A program made the position numbers and the translations under genes. The notes beneath the pieces were generated by a model. That model was not told the DNA's origin and did not search any database. It saw only the letters and a program-made list of their open reading frames with translations. DNA of 64,000 nucleotides, taken from Thermoanaerobaculales bacterium (lineage in GTDB: Bacteria > Acidobacteriota > Thermoanaerobaculia > Thermoanaerobaculales > Sulfomarinibacteraceae). Positions 27,945 to 35,469 of this stretch are shown here, in pieces (positions within the stretch are counted from its first letter, which is position 1; every line of letters starts with the position of its first letter). The DNA is taken from positions 152,240-216,239 of the forward strand of contig JALOLD010000001.1 of NCBI GenBank assembly GCA_025456145.1. Reading direction: 5' to 3'.

Positions 27945-28615
27945 TGAATCTCGACACCAGGGCCCGTCTCCTCGAGACCGCAACCACCCTCTTCGCCGAG
28001 CACGGCTACCGCGGCGCCTCGGTCCGTCGCATCTGCGATCTCGCCCGCGCTAACCCGGGCGCCGTCTCCTACCACTTCGGAGGCAAGCGGCAGCTCTACC
28101 GGACCGTGCTCCGACGGGCCGCCGCGGCGCTCGCCGACCTCGATGCCGCGGCCGGAGCGGCCGGGAGCGACACCCCGCCGATCCTCCTGACCGACGCGGT
28201 CGCCGGGATCCTCCGGAAGGTCGAGGCGAGACCCCGCGAGGTCCGCCTCCTCCTGCGCGACCTCGCGGATGGCGGCGATGTCGCCGTCGAGGCCCTCGAG
28301 CCGGCGCTCCGCGAGGCCTTCGAGAGCCTCCGCCTGGCGATCGGCGAGGATGCGGCGCCGCGCGGCTCGGCGACCGGGCTCCCCCTCCTCCTCGACCTCG
28401 CCGCGCCGCTCTTCCTGGTCACCGCGGCGTGGCCGCTGCTCCAGCGCGCCCTCGACCTCGAGCCCGGGCAGCGTCGGTCGCTCCTCGACGCCGCCTGCCG
28501 GCGCACCCTCGCCGCTCACGGTCAGGAGGCTTTGCGCTGGCGGTTTCAGAGCGTGTTGTCGCCGATCGAGAAGACGACCCCGCGCTCGGCGAGCCGCTCG
28601 ACGACGAAGTCGTAG
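27944..28615 (+). CDS. TetR-family transcriptional regulator
   Basis: A 223-residue repressor-type protein. Residues ~5-50 form the TetR DNA-binding domain (ARLLETATTLFAEHGYRGAS, helix-turn-helix RRICDLARANPGAVSYHFGG). The rest is a variable helical ligand domain resembling the CecR/YbiH branch. The ATG at 27944 is chosen because the N-terminus then matches the family and a palindrome overlaps it. No efflux pump or enzyme is adjacent, so its target may be itself, the kds genes or something distant. Its last 70 bases overlap the convergent dehydrogenase gene. Confidence 0.85.
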   Translation: MNLDTRARLLETATTLFAEHGYRGASVRRICDLARANPGAVSYHFGGKRQLYRTVLRRAAAALADLDAAAGAAGSDTPPILLTDAVAGILRKVEARPREVRLLLRDLADGGDVAVEALEPALREAFESLRLAIGEDAAPRGSATGLPLLLDLAAPLFLVTAAWPLLQRALDLEPGQRRSLLDAACRRTLAAHGQEALRWRFQSVLSPIEKTTPRSASRSTTKS

Positions 28616-29682
28616 AGCCCCGGGGCGCGTCCGAGCACCTCGGGAGGGACCAGGCCCGGCGCGCTGTAGAGACCGGCGGCGAGCGCGCGGACCGCGGCGG
28701 TGCAGGTGTAGCCGGTGGTCCTCGCCATCGAGGTGATGTTGGCCTCGCGATCCCAGGTGTCGAGAAGGTCCCAGGTCCGGCGGGTCGGCCGACCCCCGAG
28801 CGACCCCTCGACGACGATCCGCATAACCGTGCGGTCGCCCTCGCCGTCGGGAAGCTGCCACATCGGGAAGAGGAGCTTCGCGGTGAGGTCGATCGGACGG
28901 ATTTTCGCGCCGCCGATCTCGACCTCCTCCTCGCTGAACAACCCGAGCTCGCGCAGCATCCGCAGCCGATCGGCGTGGCCCCGATAGCGCAGCGTCTTCT
29001 CCTTCATCTCGGGGATACCCTCGACCGCGAGCAGGGTCCGTAGCCCGTCGCTGTTGAAGGCCTCGACCGTGCCGATCCCGGGCAGATCGAGCAGCTCGAC
29101 CTCGGACAGCGCCTCGCGGACGACGACCCTCCCCCCCTCGACCAGCCGCGCCGGTCTCGTGTACTCGGCGATGACGTCGATCGGCGAGAAGACCGCGGCG
29201 TACTCGAAGGGCCAGCGCCGGACCTCGGGCAGCCCGCCGACATAGCAGGCGAAGGTCGAGAGCTCGTCAAACACCGTCAGCGAGTGTCCGAGGGCGAGGT
29301 TGCTGAAGCCCGGAGCGACGCCGCAGTCCATCACCGCGGTGACCCCGCGCTCGAGCGCCAGCCCGTGCAGCGGCGACGGGTCCTGCTCGAAGAACGAGAT
29401 GTCGACGATGTCGACCCCGGCCTCGATGACCGTCTGCAGCGTCGCGAAGCCCATCGGCCCGGGCACCGCGCCGATCGCGAGGTCGTGACCGGCGACCACG
29501 CGACGGACGGCCGCCGGGTCGCCCAGATCCTCGGTCCGGGTCTCGACGTTCGGCAGATCGGCGAGGGAGGCGAGCGATCCGGGGGCGCGATCGACGGCGG
29601 TGATCCGCCACCCCGCCTCGCCCGCGAGGTCCCTGACCATGGCCTGACCGACCCTTCCGCATCCGAGCACGACGACCCTCAT
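28546..29682 (-). CDS. Saccharopine dehydrogenase-like NAD(P)-dependent oxidoreductase
   Basis: A 378-residue protein with an N-terminal Rossmann motif VVVLGCGRVGQAM (residues 3-15) and the saccharopine dehydrogenase-type catalytic and C-terminal domain (MDCGVAPGFSNLALG, YVGGLPEVRRWPFEY, MARTTGYTCTAAVRAL). Relatives include lysine-6-dehydrogenase-like and carboxynorspermidine-type enzymes; the substrate is undetermined. ATG 29682 is preferred over GTG 29688 because the family begins directly with the Rossmann strand, and GGGGGTGG upstream is a good ribosome site. It lies 70 bases downstream of the receiver gene at 29753 and could be the tail of the same operon. It overlaps the tetR gene end-to-end. 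Confidence 0.85.
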   Translation of the reverse strand: MRVVVLGCGRVGQAMVRDLAGEAGWRITAVDRAPGSLASLADLPNVETRTEDLGDPAAVRRVVAGHDLAIGAVPGPMGFATLQTVIEAGVDIVDISFFEQDPSPLHGLALERGVTAVMDCGVAPGFSNLALGHSLTVFDELSTFACYVGGLPEVRRWPFEYAAVFSPIDVIAEYTRPARLVEGGRVVVREALSEVELLDLPGIGTVEAFNSDGLRTLLAVEGIPEMKEKTLRYRGHADRLRMLRELGLFSEEEVEIGGAKIRPIDLTAKLLFPMWQLPDGEGDRTVMRIVVEGSLGGRPTRRTWDLLDTWDREANITSMARTTGYTCTAAVRALAAGLYSAPGLVPPEVLGRAPGLYDFVVERLAERGVVFSIGDNTL

Positions 29683-29752
29683 CTCCACCCCCAGCCATCA
29701 ACCGGCCCGAGCCGCGCTGGAGACGGTAGCAGATCCTCGATCGGGGCGCGTT

Positions 29753-30151
29753 TCAGGTCGGGGCGCCGGTCAGCCTGGTCAGGCACTCGACGAGGGCCTG
29801 CTGGTCGACCGGCTTGGCGAGCACGGCGTCCGGGCCGCGCTCGAGCCCGTGGCCCCGGAGGTAGGCGCGGCCGTTATCCTGGACGATGGAGTCGTTGCCG
29901 GTGAGGACCACCACCGGCACCGACGACCACCGCTCGTGCTGCCGGATGGTGACGAGGAGGTCGAGACCGGAGCGGCCGGGCATGATGACGTCGACGATGA
30001 CGACGTCGGGCTCGAACTCGTCGAGGGCGGCGAGGGCGGAGGAGGAGCGGTTCGCCGAGGAGACCTGGTACCCGTGGTCCTCGAGGAGGAACCCGAGGTA
30101 CTCGAGGATGTCGGGGTCGTCATCGACCACGAGGACCCGTGTCGCACCCAC
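29753..30151 (-). CDS. Single-domain response regulator (CheY-like)
   Basis: A 132-residue stand-alone receiver. The phosphorylation site Asp54 (VIVDVIMPG), acidic pocket Asp11-Asp12, Thr84 and Lys113 (LAKPVD) are all present, so it should be phosphorylatable. It has no output domain, hence it probably works by protein-protein contact or as a phosphorelay intermediate. The GTG start at 30151 lies four bases after the histidine kinase stop, so the kinase is its obvious partner. The insertion DNGRAYLRGHGLERGPD before Lys113 is longer than in CheY and is also seen, diverged, in the receiver at 35470. Confidence 0.9.
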   Translation of the reverse strand: MGATRVLVVDDDPDILEYLGFLLEDHGYQVSSANRSSSALAALDEFEPDVVIVDVIMPGRSGLDLLVTIRQHERWSSVPVVVLTGNDSIVQDNGRAYLRGHGLERGPDAVLAKPVDQQALVECLTRLTGAPT

Positions 30152-30154
30152 CGA

Positions 30155-31732
30155 TCAGCTCTCGGTCCTCGGCGTCCCGGCGATCCGACCGTCGGGGGTC
30201 GTGCTCGGCCGCGCCGCCAGCGGGATCCGGACGGTGAAGCGGGTCCCCCGTCCGACCTCGGACTCGACCTCGATGGTCCCACCGTGCTTGTCGACGATCT
30301 TGTTGGAGATGAAGAGGCCGAGCCCGGTGCCCTTGAGGCCCTTCGACGAGAAGAAGAGCGAGAAGATCTTCTCGCGGGTCTCCCGGTCCATCCCGACGCC
30401 GTCGTCGGCCACCTCGATGACCATCCAGGGCTCGGACCGCCGGGCCCTGACCTCGACCGTGTGGCCCGGCTTGTCGCCGTCCATCCGGCAGGCGTCGAGC
30501 GAGTTCTCGAGCAGGTTGATGAGCATCGCCCGGATCGCCTGCGGGTCGCCGTCGAAGCGGCCGATCTCCTCGGGCGCGTCGAACCGGATCTCGACCCCGA
30601 TCTCCCTCGCCTTCTTCTCCACGCTCTCTCTCAGATCGCCGATCATCGCGGCGAGCGCGATCGGCTCGACGGTCAGCTCGCGGTCCTTGGCGTAGTAGAG
30701 GATGTCGAGCACCATGGACCGTACCCGGTCCACGTTGCGTTGCACCATCTCCCAGCCCTTCTTGACCCGCTCCGGCTTGTCCCGCTCGAAGCCCGAGTTG
30801 ACCATGTAGATGCCGCCGTCGAGCCCGGTCAGCAACCCCTTGATGCCGTGCGAGATCGAGCCGACGAGTAGCCCGATCGAGGTCAGCTGGTCCTGCAGCT
30901 GTCGGATCTGGGTGATGTCGACGCCCATCTCGATGACCGCCTCGACGATCCCCTCGGCGTTGCGCAGCGGAGCGGTGGTGACCAGGAGATTGAGCTCCTG
31001 GCCGTCCTTCGACAGCACCGACGCCTCGTAGTCGTGGGTCCGCCCGGTCTCGAAGGTGCTCATCATCGGGCACGACAGACACTGCTCCTCGCGGTGCTTG
31101 TAGACCCGGAAGCACTCCTCGCCGATCCCGTCGCCGAAAACCTCGCGGAACCGGCGGTTGGCGTGCTGGATGACCCGGTCCGGACCCTGGACGGTGATGA
31201 AGCAGGGGACCTCCTCGAAGAGCTGGGCGAGCCGCTCCCGGCTCTGGTGGAGCTCCTCCTGGAGCTCCTTGACCTCGGCGATGTCGGTGTGCATCTCCAT
31301 CACCGCGACGATCTCGCCTGAGGCGTCCCGAACCGGCGTCGTGTGCACCATCACCGGAACCTGGCGGCCGCCGGATGCGGTCAGCAGCTGCTCCGACGGG
31401 TGGTTCTGGCCGTCGCCGAAGGTCGCCTCGACCGGGCACTCGGGGCAGATCTCCTCGCGGTCCTTGTAGACCTTGAAGCAGTGCTGGCCGATCCGCTCGC
31501 CGAAGTCCTCGCGGAACCGCCGGTTGCCGGCGACGATCCGGAAGTCCCGGTCGTGGATCGAGAGGTAGCACGGCATCTCGTCCCAGTACCGCTGGTACAT
31601 GAGCGAATCGGTGAGCTCGTGCGAGTTCACTTCGACGCCGTGCACCGCTCGTGCCGGGCGAGGGGCCCGACCGCCGGCCGCGCCGGGCGACGGCGCGGCC
31701 GGGTCGAGGCGGAGGGGCGATCCGTCGTCCAC
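30155..31732 (-). CDS. Soluble histidine kinase with two Cys-motif PAS domains
   Basis: A 525-residue cytoplasmic sensor kinase without TM helices. PAS1 (~47-150) and PAS2 (~167-275) each carry the same cysteine pattern C-x10-C-x2-C: Cys85/96/99 (HCFKVYKDREEICPECP) and Cys207/218/221 (ECFRVYKHREEQCLSCP). This is a probable metal, Fe-S or thiol redox site. The phospho-acceptor is His295 (SISHGIKGLL), followed by N box NLLENSLDA (406-414), DDGVGM and GTGLGL. The GTG start at 31732 is three bases after the stop of the Fe-S/receiver fusion and its ribosome site lies inside that gene; the first ~40 residues are low complexity, so an internal ATG (MYQRYW, residue 45) is possible. It probably phosphorylates the fused and free receivers next to it. 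Confidence 0.9.
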   Translation of the reverse strand: MDDGSPLRLDPAAPSPGAAGGRAPRPARAVHGVEVNSHELTDSLMYQRYWDEMPCYLSIHDRDFRIVAGNRRFREDFGERIGQHCFKVYKDREEICPECPVEATFGDGQNHPSEQLLTASGGRQVPVMVHTTPVRDASGEIVAVMEMHTDIAEVKELQEELHQSRERLAQLFEEVPCFITVQGPDRVIQHANRRFREVFGDGIGEECFRVYKHREEQCLSCPMMSTFETGRTHDYEASVLSKDGQELNLLVTTAPLRNAEGIVEAVIEMGVDITQIRQLQDQLTSIGLLVGSISHGIKGLLTGLDGGIYMVNSGFERDKPERVKKGWEMVQRNVDRVRSMVLDILYYAKDRELTVEPIALAAMIGDLRESVEKKAREIGVEIRFDAPEEIGRFDGDPQAIRAMLINLLENSLDACRMDGDKPGHTVEVRARRSEPWMVIEVADDGVGMDRETREKIFSLFFSSKGLKGTGLGLFISNKIVDKHGGTIEVESEVGRGTRFTVRIPLAARPSTTPDGRIAGTPRTES

Positions 31733-31734
31733 GG

Positions 31735-33543
31735 TCAGTTCGCCTTCGCTTCGCGATGCTCGATGATGTGGGCGACATAGGACACGAGCTTGTCCTCGTC
31801 GACCGGCTTGTTGAGGTAGCCCTCGGGGGGCGGCACGGGCCGGTCGTAGATCACCTGGCGGAACTCGGGGTGCCCGGTCACCACGCACACCGGGATCTCC
31901 TGGGTCTCCTCCGTCCGACGCAGCTCGACGAAGGCGTCGACCCCGCTCTTGCCGGGCATCGACAGGTCGAGGGAGATGAGATCGGGCTTGAAGGTCCTCG
32001 CCTTGGCGAGGCACTCGTTGCCGTCGGCCGCCTGCTCGACCTCGGCGCCGGCGTCCTCGAACACGGTCACCAGGAAGGTCCTGATGTCCTCCTCGTCGTC
32101 GACCACCAGCACCTTGCGGCCGGCGAGCGGCGCGGCGGCGGCGGGGGCGGCGACGGGGACCGGGCGGGCGGCCGCCGCCGGTTCCTCGCTCGCGACCGCG
32201 GCGACGGCGACCGGCCGACTCTTCATCACGTAGCACTCCTCGAGGACGAGCGCGTCGGCGACGAGGTCGACGAGCTGCTTGACCTCGCAGCCGAGCTTGT
32301 AGTGCTTGATCAGGTCGGACAGGCCGTCGACGCAGTTGTGGCAGCTCGTGACCACGATCTCGGCGCCGGTCTCTCGGATCTGATTGGCCTTGATCTGGGC
32401 CGACTTGAGGCGCCGCGGAGTGTACTCGGACATCGACATCGCGCCGCCGCCGCCGGTGCAGCAGAAGTTCTCGGCGCGGTTCGGGTACATCTCCTGGAAG
32501 TCGGTGGTCACCAGTCGGAGCAGCTCGCGCGGCTCCTCGTAGAAGCCGCAGCTGCGGGCGTTGTTGCACGAGTCGTGGAAGGTCACCCGCTTGGGGTTCT
32601 TGGTCGGGTCGACGACGATCTTGCCCTCCTTGATGTAGTTGAGCATGGTGATGACCGAGCTCTCCATCGGGAAGGCCTGGGCGTCGCCCGACCAGTTGAC
32701 GCCCTCGCAACGGGTCGAGCGGTAGCCGTGGCCGCACTCGGAGATGACGATCTTGTCGACGCCGAGCTCGCGCGCCTTGTCGTACTCGCGCTTGGCGGAG
32801 GCGCCGCCGAGCCCGTCATCGCCCGAGAAGAGGCCGAAGTTGGTGTTGTCCCAGCCCTCCGAGGGCATGGTCCAGTCCTCGCCGGCGGCCCAGAAGATCA
32901 GCGCCGCCTCCTTGATCGTCCGCGGGTCGTACTTCACCTCGCGGGGGTTGATCGCATACATCACCCGGGCGCCGGGCTTGTCGACCGGGATCGCGGCCTC
33001 GCCGTGGCCGAGGTCCTCCTCGAGCTCCTCGGACATCCACTCGAGGGTGTCGAGGTAGTCCTCCTTGAGGACGCCCATCTGGTTGCCGAGCTCCCACTGG
33101 TCCTTCGACACGACGCGGACGCCCTCCGGCATGACCCCGACGTGGGTCAGCAGACCGCGCATGATCCGGTTGAGGGTCGCGGTGTCGACGCCCATTGGGC
33201 AGTTGATCGTGCAGCGGCGGCAGTTGGTGCAGGTCCCGAAGGCGATGTCCTTGAGCTTGTCGAGGTCGTCGTCGGTCAGCGGCGCCTTGTCGGCGCCGAC
33301 CCACCATGGGAACACGCTGCCCGTCCAGTCGTGGTTGGCCTTGAACAGCTTGCGCACCTGATCGGCCTTGTACGACGGCGTCATCTTGGGGTCGTCGGGG
33401 TGGGACAGGACGTAGTGGCAGCACTCGTTGCACATCCCGCAGTGGACGCAGCCGACCAGCGAGCCGACGACCTGGCGGTTCAGCTTCCGCGCGAGCTGCT
33501 CTTCCATCATCTTGATCTTGTGGGTCTTGGCTGGTTTGCTCAT
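31735..33543 (-). CDS. DsrK/HdrD-like Fe-S oxidoreductase fused to a receiver domain
   Basis: A 602-residue fusion. The N-terminal ~440 residues resemble the catalytic subunits of membrane redox complexes (DsrK, TmcB/HmcF, HdrD). They carry two ferredoxin-type [4Fe-4S] motifs, CVHCGMCNECC (Cys32/35/38/42) and CTNCRRCTINCP (Cys105/108/111/115). A CCG-type cluster motif follows: Cys326, Cys332, Cys361-362 and CHNC (401-404). A degenerate first CCG-like element is ECGHGYRSTRC (269-279). After an Ala/Pro linker (~445-474) comes a complete receiver (477-599): Asp482-Asp483, phospho-Asp526 (SLDLSMPG), Thr556 and Lys579. Family members pass electrons between quinone-linked cytochrome b and a thiol or disulfide partner. 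Attaching a receiver would let phosphorylation control the enzyme, or its redox state control signalling. It follows the cytochrome b gene by nine bases. Confidence 0.92.
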   Translation of the reverse strand: MSKPAKTHKIKMMEEQLARKLNRQVVGSLVGCVHCGMCNECCHYVLSHPDDPKMTPSYKADQVRKLFKANHDWTGSVFPWWVGADKAPLTDDDLDKLKDIAFGTCTNCRRCTINCPMGVDTATLNRIMRGLLTHVGVMPEGVRVVSKDQWELGNQMGVLKEDYLDTLEWMSEELEEDLGHGEAAIPVDKPGARVMYAINPREVKYDPRTIKEAALIFWAAGEDWTMPSEGWDNTNFGLFSGDDGLGGASAKREYDKARELGVDKIVISECGHGYRSTRCEGVNWSGDAQAFPMESSVITMLNYIKEGKIVVDPTKNPKRVTFHDSCNNARSCGFYEEPRELLRLVTTDFQEMYPNRAENFCCTGGGGAMSMSEYTPRRLKSAQIKANQIRETGAEIVVTSCHNCVDGLSDLIKHYKLGCEVKQLVDLVADALVLEECYVMKSRPVAVAAVASEEPAAAARPVPVAAPAAAAPLAGRKVLVVDDEEDIRTFLVTVFEDAGAEVEQAADGNECLAKARTFKPDLISLDLSMPGKSGVDAFVELRRTEETQEIPVCVVTGHPEFRQVIYDRPVPPPEGYLNKPVDEDKLVSYVAHIIEHREAKAN

Positions 33544-33552
33544 GGCTGGCTC

Positions 33553-34239
33553 CTATCCACGGGCGATCGGATAGCTGCCCCGGTGACCGAGGGTGCGGCC
33601 GATCCAGAGACGGGTGAAGGGGTAGTAGAGGTAGTGGGAGATCTTGGAGAACGGGACGTAGATCAGGAAGAAGCTGGTGAGGAAGAGGTAGGCCACCAGG
33701 AGGTTGACGCTCTCGAAGCCCGCGACGCCCGCGAGATGGGCCTGGGTCACCGCGCCGAGACCGAACCAGATGGTCAGCATGAACAGCGAGAAGTAGTCGT
33801 CGGGGGTGCTGATGAGCTTCATCACCGGTCTGAACAGCCGCCGGAAGACCCGGTAGACGGCCACCCCAAACGCCGCGACCAGCGCGACGCCGCAGACCCA
33901 GGCGAAGGGCCTGGCGGCGACCAGGCCCGGAGCGATGGTGCTGAGGAAGGCGAGCGAAATCCCGGCGACCACGCCGATGTGGAAGATCACGAAGGTCAGG
34001 TAGAAGGCGAAGCCCTTCCGGGTGCTCTCCATCGACCAGGGCATGGCCACGTTGAACAGCGAGTAGAAGCCGCCGCGCTTCGCGTTCGTCCTCGCCGGCG
34101 AGCCGGGCGCCGACCTGTCGACCCCGGGCTTGAACTTGAACAGCCAGCGCAGCCGCATCGTGTAGACGACCGCCATGACGATCAGGGCGATCCAGTGGAC
34201 AACCTCGGCGGTGTGCAGCAGTGAGCTCGACTCGTGCAT
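33553..34239 (-). CDS. NarI/DsrM/TmcC-like membrane cytochrome b subunit
   Basis: A 228-residue membrane protein with about five TM helices (~12-32, 77-100, 112-132, 150-168, 177-197) and histidines suited to haem b ligation at 15, 87, 168 and 202. It resembles nitrate-reductase gamma/DsrM/TmcC subunits, which exchange electrons with the quinone pool. It has a clear ribosome site GGAGGAG before ATG 34239, and the start lies one base after the macro-domain gene stop. Its direct downstream neighbour is the Fe-S oxidoreductase, the usual partner of this subunit. A conserved loop (FYSLFNVAMPWSMESTRKG, residues 58-76) is typical of the Tmc/Hmc-type group. Confidence 0.88.
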   Translation of the reverse strand: MHESSSLLHTAEVVHWIALIVMAVVYTMRLRWLFKFKPGVDRSAPGSPARTNAKRGGFYSLFNVAMPWSMESTRKGFAFYLTFVIFHIGVVAGISLAFLSTIAPGLVAARPFAWVCGVALVAAFGVAVYRVFRRLFRPVMKLISTPDDYFSLFMLTIWFGLGAVTQAHLAGVAGFESVNLLVAYLFLTSFFLIYVPFSKISHYLYYPFTRLWIGRTLGHRGSYPIARG

Positions 34240-34240
34240 G

Positions 34241-34768
34241 TCACGCTCCTCCTTCGAGCTTGGCGGTGAACGGCCCGATCTCACGCGGGTCCTGGACCAC
34301 GATGAGGACGTCCTCGAGCCCGCCGCCATTGGCCAGATGGCGGCTGATGACGTCGACCATGACCTTGGCGCAGAGGTCCATCGGCACCTGGTACATGCCG
34401 GTGCCGATCGGTGGGAAGGCGAGCTGCTTGATGCCCTTCTCCTCAGCCACCTTGAGCGCCGAGCTCACCGCCCTCTCGAGCTTCCCGGCCTCGTCCTCCT
34501 CGCGGAACTTGGGGCCGTTGACGTGGATGATGTGCTCCGCCTTGAGGGCGCCGGCCTGGGTCACCACCGCCTCGCCCGTGGGCACCGAGCCGTGCGTGTC
34601 GAGCTCCTTCTGGATGACGATTCCGCCGCGCTGCTGGATGGCGCCACCGAAACCCGAGCCCAGCTTGGCGTCCTCGGTGATGTCGAAGACGAAGGCCTCG
34701 ACCTCGAGGTCGGTGATGTCGCCACGGACCATCCTGAGCCGCTTACTGCCGATCGCTCGCTCCACCAT
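34241..34768 (-). CDS. Macro-domain protein
   Basis: A 175-residue single macro domain, a fold that binds ADP-ribose and related nucleotides. MVRGDITDLEVEAFVF and the glycine-rich loop FPPIGTGMYQVPMD are recognisable. The canonical NAAN motif is replaced by FDITED, so hydrolase activity of the usual MacroD type is doubtful and ligand sensing is possible. ATG 34768 has the ribosome site AGGAGGAA; an ATG eight codons earlier lacks one. It is the first structural gene after the Rrf2 regulator (63-base gap) and almost touches the cytochrome b gene, placing a nucleotide-binding protein within a redox operon. Confidence 0.85.
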   Translation of the reverse strand: MVERAIGSKRLRMVRGDITDLEVEAFVFDITEDAKLGSGFGGAIQQRGGIVIQKELDTHGSVPTGEAVVTQAGALKAEHIIHVNGPKFREEDEAGKLERAVSSALKVAEEKGIKQLAFPPIGTGMYQVPMDLCAKVMVDVISRHLANGGGLEDVLIVVQDPREIGPFTAKLEGGA

Positions 34769-34831
34769 GACATTCCTCCTGATACCGATCATCGAACCCT
34801 CCGGGCCGCGCCGTCCGCGGCGGCCCGGTCG

Positions 34832-35308
34832 TCAATCCCCCGGCGGCCGGTCGACCGCCGTTGCCAGCTGCAATCCCAGATCGGGGCCCATGCATCGCGT
34901 CCACGACGGGTCGAGCAGGTCCGCCAGGGTGAAGTCGTCGAGGACCTCGGCGATCCGCCGGTTGATCAGCGAGTAGACCACCCGGCACTCGCAGAACTCG
35001 GCCCGCAGGCAGGTGTCCGGCGCCTCGACGCAGTCGACGACGCAGATCGGGCCGATCGACGCCTCGATGATCTGCCGGATCGTGATCTCCGCAGCCGGCC
35101 GGGCGAGCTGGTAGCCGCCCGATCGTCCGGCCACGCTGCGTACCAGACCGGCCGAGCGCAAGGCCGGCGCGAGCTGCTCGAGATAACCGTGCGAGATCCC
35201 GGTGCGATCGGCGACCACCGACAGGCTGACCGGGCTCTTCGGGTCTCCGAACCGTGCGATGTCGAGCATCAGCCGGAGGGCGTAGCGACCGCGGGTCGAG
35301 ATCCTCAT
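34832..35308 (-). CDS. Rrf2-family regulator with IscR-like cysteines
   Basis: A 158-residue winged-helix regulator of the Rrf2 family (IscR, NsrR, RsrR). The N-terminus MRISTRGRYALRLMLDIA and the recognition helix SHGYLEQLAPALRSAGLV are canonical. Cys93, Cys100 and Cys106 (with Cys89 and Cys108 nearby) match the three-cysteine arrangement that holds a [2Fe-2S] or [4Fe-4S] cluster, so DNA binding should respond to iron, oxygen, NO or redox state. It heads the operon that runs to the receiver at 29753. A near-consensus promoter with an imperfect palindrome, likely its own operator, lies immediately upstream. Confidence 0.9.
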   Translation of the reverse strand: MRISTRGRYALRLMLDIARFGDPKSPVSLSVVADRTGISHGYLEQLAPALRSAGLVRSVAGRSGGYQLARPAAEITIRQIIEASIGPICVVDCVEAPDTCLRAEFCECRVVYSLINRRIAEVLDDFTLADLLDPSWTRCMGPDLGLQLATAVDRPPGD

Positions 35309-35317
35309 CTCAAGCAG

Positions 35318-35345
35318 ATTCTAATCAATAAATCCTACCTGTCAA
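35318..35345 (-). promoter_or_regulatory. Promoter and probable Rrf2 operator
   Basis: Minus-strand TTGACA (35345-35340), 16 bases, TAGAAT (35323-35318), then nine bases to the Rrf2 ATG with no ribosome site. The surrounding DNA (35309-35375) is strikingly AT-rich for this genome. ATACTTAGTTGACAGGTAGG, overlapping the -35, resembles an imperfect Rrf2-type palindrome. Confidence 0.65.
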
Positions 35346-35469
35346 CTAAGTATTAATTCAAGCATAACGAATCTCAATCTCGACACCGGATCCGGTTGCC
35401 GCCCGACCGCCGCGATGCTATCGTTGAACGCACCGAGTCCCGGGCCGCGGGATCGGTCCTGGAGGCAGC

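Noticed and set aside
31732..32737. Kinase gene extended upstream through the Fe-S/receiver gene
   Set aside because: The extra 335 codons are in a different frame from a clearly coding gene and have no domain; the GTG at 31732 after the stop is the sensible start.
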